Assembly (NCBI GenBank): GCA_937858715.1
Contig: CALLZY010000148.1
Location: 1 to 64,000, forward strand
DNA: 64,000 nt
From: an uncultured Chitinophagaceae bacterium
Lineage (GTDB): Bacteria > Bacteroidota > Bacteroidia > Chitinophagales > Chitinophagaceae
Direction of reading: 5' to 3'
Shown here one piece after another: positions 63,505 to 64,000 of the stretch. The first letter of the stretch is position 1; each line of letters opens with the position of its first letter. The notes under the pieces were generated by a model, which saw nothing but the letters and a program-made list of their open reading frames with translations, searched no databases and was not told the DNA's origin. The translations under genes were made by a program, and so were the position numbers.

Positions 63505-64000
63505 GGTTGATTATACCGGAGAGCTCCATCATCCATGCAATGCCCACATGAACCATCAGGCCGCCAAATATGGAACGGGTATTGTATGCAACAATTCCCA
63601 GCAATAATCCTCCGAAAAACGAACTGATGCACTCAGCCATCGGTTTCCCAAAATGGATGGTACAGTAAAAGCAGGCCATTGGCAGTATGGCATCTTTTCC
63701 CGCCCATTTGGCAAAGGCCATAACCAAAAAGCCACGAAAAAATAATTCAATGGTAAAAAAATCGCTGCCATAAGAAAGTTCATAAACAACCTTTTGCCAT
63801 GCAGGAATTGAACTCACATCGCCCAGGGATTGCAACTTGGGATACATGGCCTGGAAATCGGTTTGTGTGGAAGCCAGTGCTATCAGCGGCACCATCATCA
63901 GCAACATCAGCAAATACGGTTTCCAGTTTATTCCTTTTGTTTTCATCCCGTAAAAAGGCATATCGCTGTTAAACAATTTCCAGGTAATTATTAATGCTGC
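63497..64000 (-). CDS. CPBP-family intramembrane protease (5' end outside the window)
   Basis: The frame is open to the window edge, so the start lies beyond 64000; 168 residues or so are visible, with four or five membrane segments. The Abi/CPBP motifs can be seen: IELFFRGFL (a variant of EExxxRG with only the second Glu), FYCTIHFGKP with the His, and a final GGLMVHVGIAWMM. Family members cleave within membranes or serve as immunity proteins. The missing first Glu may reduce activity. Function here unknown. Confidence 0.8.
   Translation of the reverse strand, partial: AALIITWKLFNSDMPFYGMKTKGINWKPYLLMLLMMVPLIALASTQTDFQAMYPKLQSLGDVSSIPAWQKVVYELSYGSDFFTIELFFRGFLVMAFAKWAGKDAILPMACFYCTIHFGKPMAECISSFFGGLLLGIVAYNTRSIFGGLMVHVGIAWMMELSGIINLN

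Overview
The window reads as chromosomal DNA of a member of the Bacteroidota, most likely order Chitinophagales / family Chitinophagaceae. The support is direct: a SusC/SusD pair, secreted proteins ending in type IX secretion sorting domains (one gliding-motility type B, one type A), an OstA-like/LptD-like envelope block of Bacteroidota type, promoters of the TTTG...TAnnTTTG form, almost no Shine-Dalgarno sites, and dispersed palindromes typical of these genomes. The placement below phylum level is inference.

Layout. 0-7.2 kb: tail of an unknown gene, an arginase-fold formimidoylglutamase, a secreted protein, a gene-poor 0.6 kb gap, cystathionine beta-synthase, a CtpA-type protease, and a BadF-family sugar kinase paired with MurQ (peptidoglycan sugar recycling). 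7.2-12.1 kb: thrA-thrB-thrC, preceded by a Thr/Ile-rich leader peptide that looks like an attenuator. 12.1-16.6 kb: a TolC-HlyD-ABC-2 permease-AraC efflux operon with no ATPase gene. 16.7-20.9 kb: sdhCAB. 20.9-30 kb: a gliding-type PKD protein, a 1159-residue outer-membrane protein, YchF, a SpmA/SpmB-like membrane protein and a lipoprotein. 30-33.5 kb: small secreted proteins, a cold-shock-domain protein facing an RRM protein operon, then 0.7 kb of repeats with a candidate small RNA. 33.5-40 kb: SusC-SusD-DUF4397 lipoprotein and a DeoR-type repressor. 40-48.8 kb: outer-membrane biogenesis (OstA-like, MlaD/Mce, N-acetylmuramoyl-L-alanine amidase, LptD-like, acyltransferase) and uracil-DNA glycosylase. 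48.8-49.6 kb: a tRNA-Arg(UCU) gene split by a group I intron that carries a frameshifted homing endonuclease. 50-54 kb: hutH-sdaA (His and Ser degradation) and a Lys-rich DNA-binding-type protein. 54-60.2 kb: membrane proteins, a ferritin-like/VIT1 fusion and a secreted subtilase. 60.3-64 kb: aldehyde dehydrogenase, PhnA-like protein, RNase P RNA, a secreted protein and a truncated CPBP protease.

The two strongest finds are the intron-split tRNA-Arg(UCU) with its broken I-Ssp6803I-type endonuclease, and the threonine operon leader peptide with its overlapping stem-loop. A third, weaker one is a 59-bp-period tandem duplication that carries two promoter-like elements directly upstream of a two-hairpin, terminator-ended segment that could be a small RNA.
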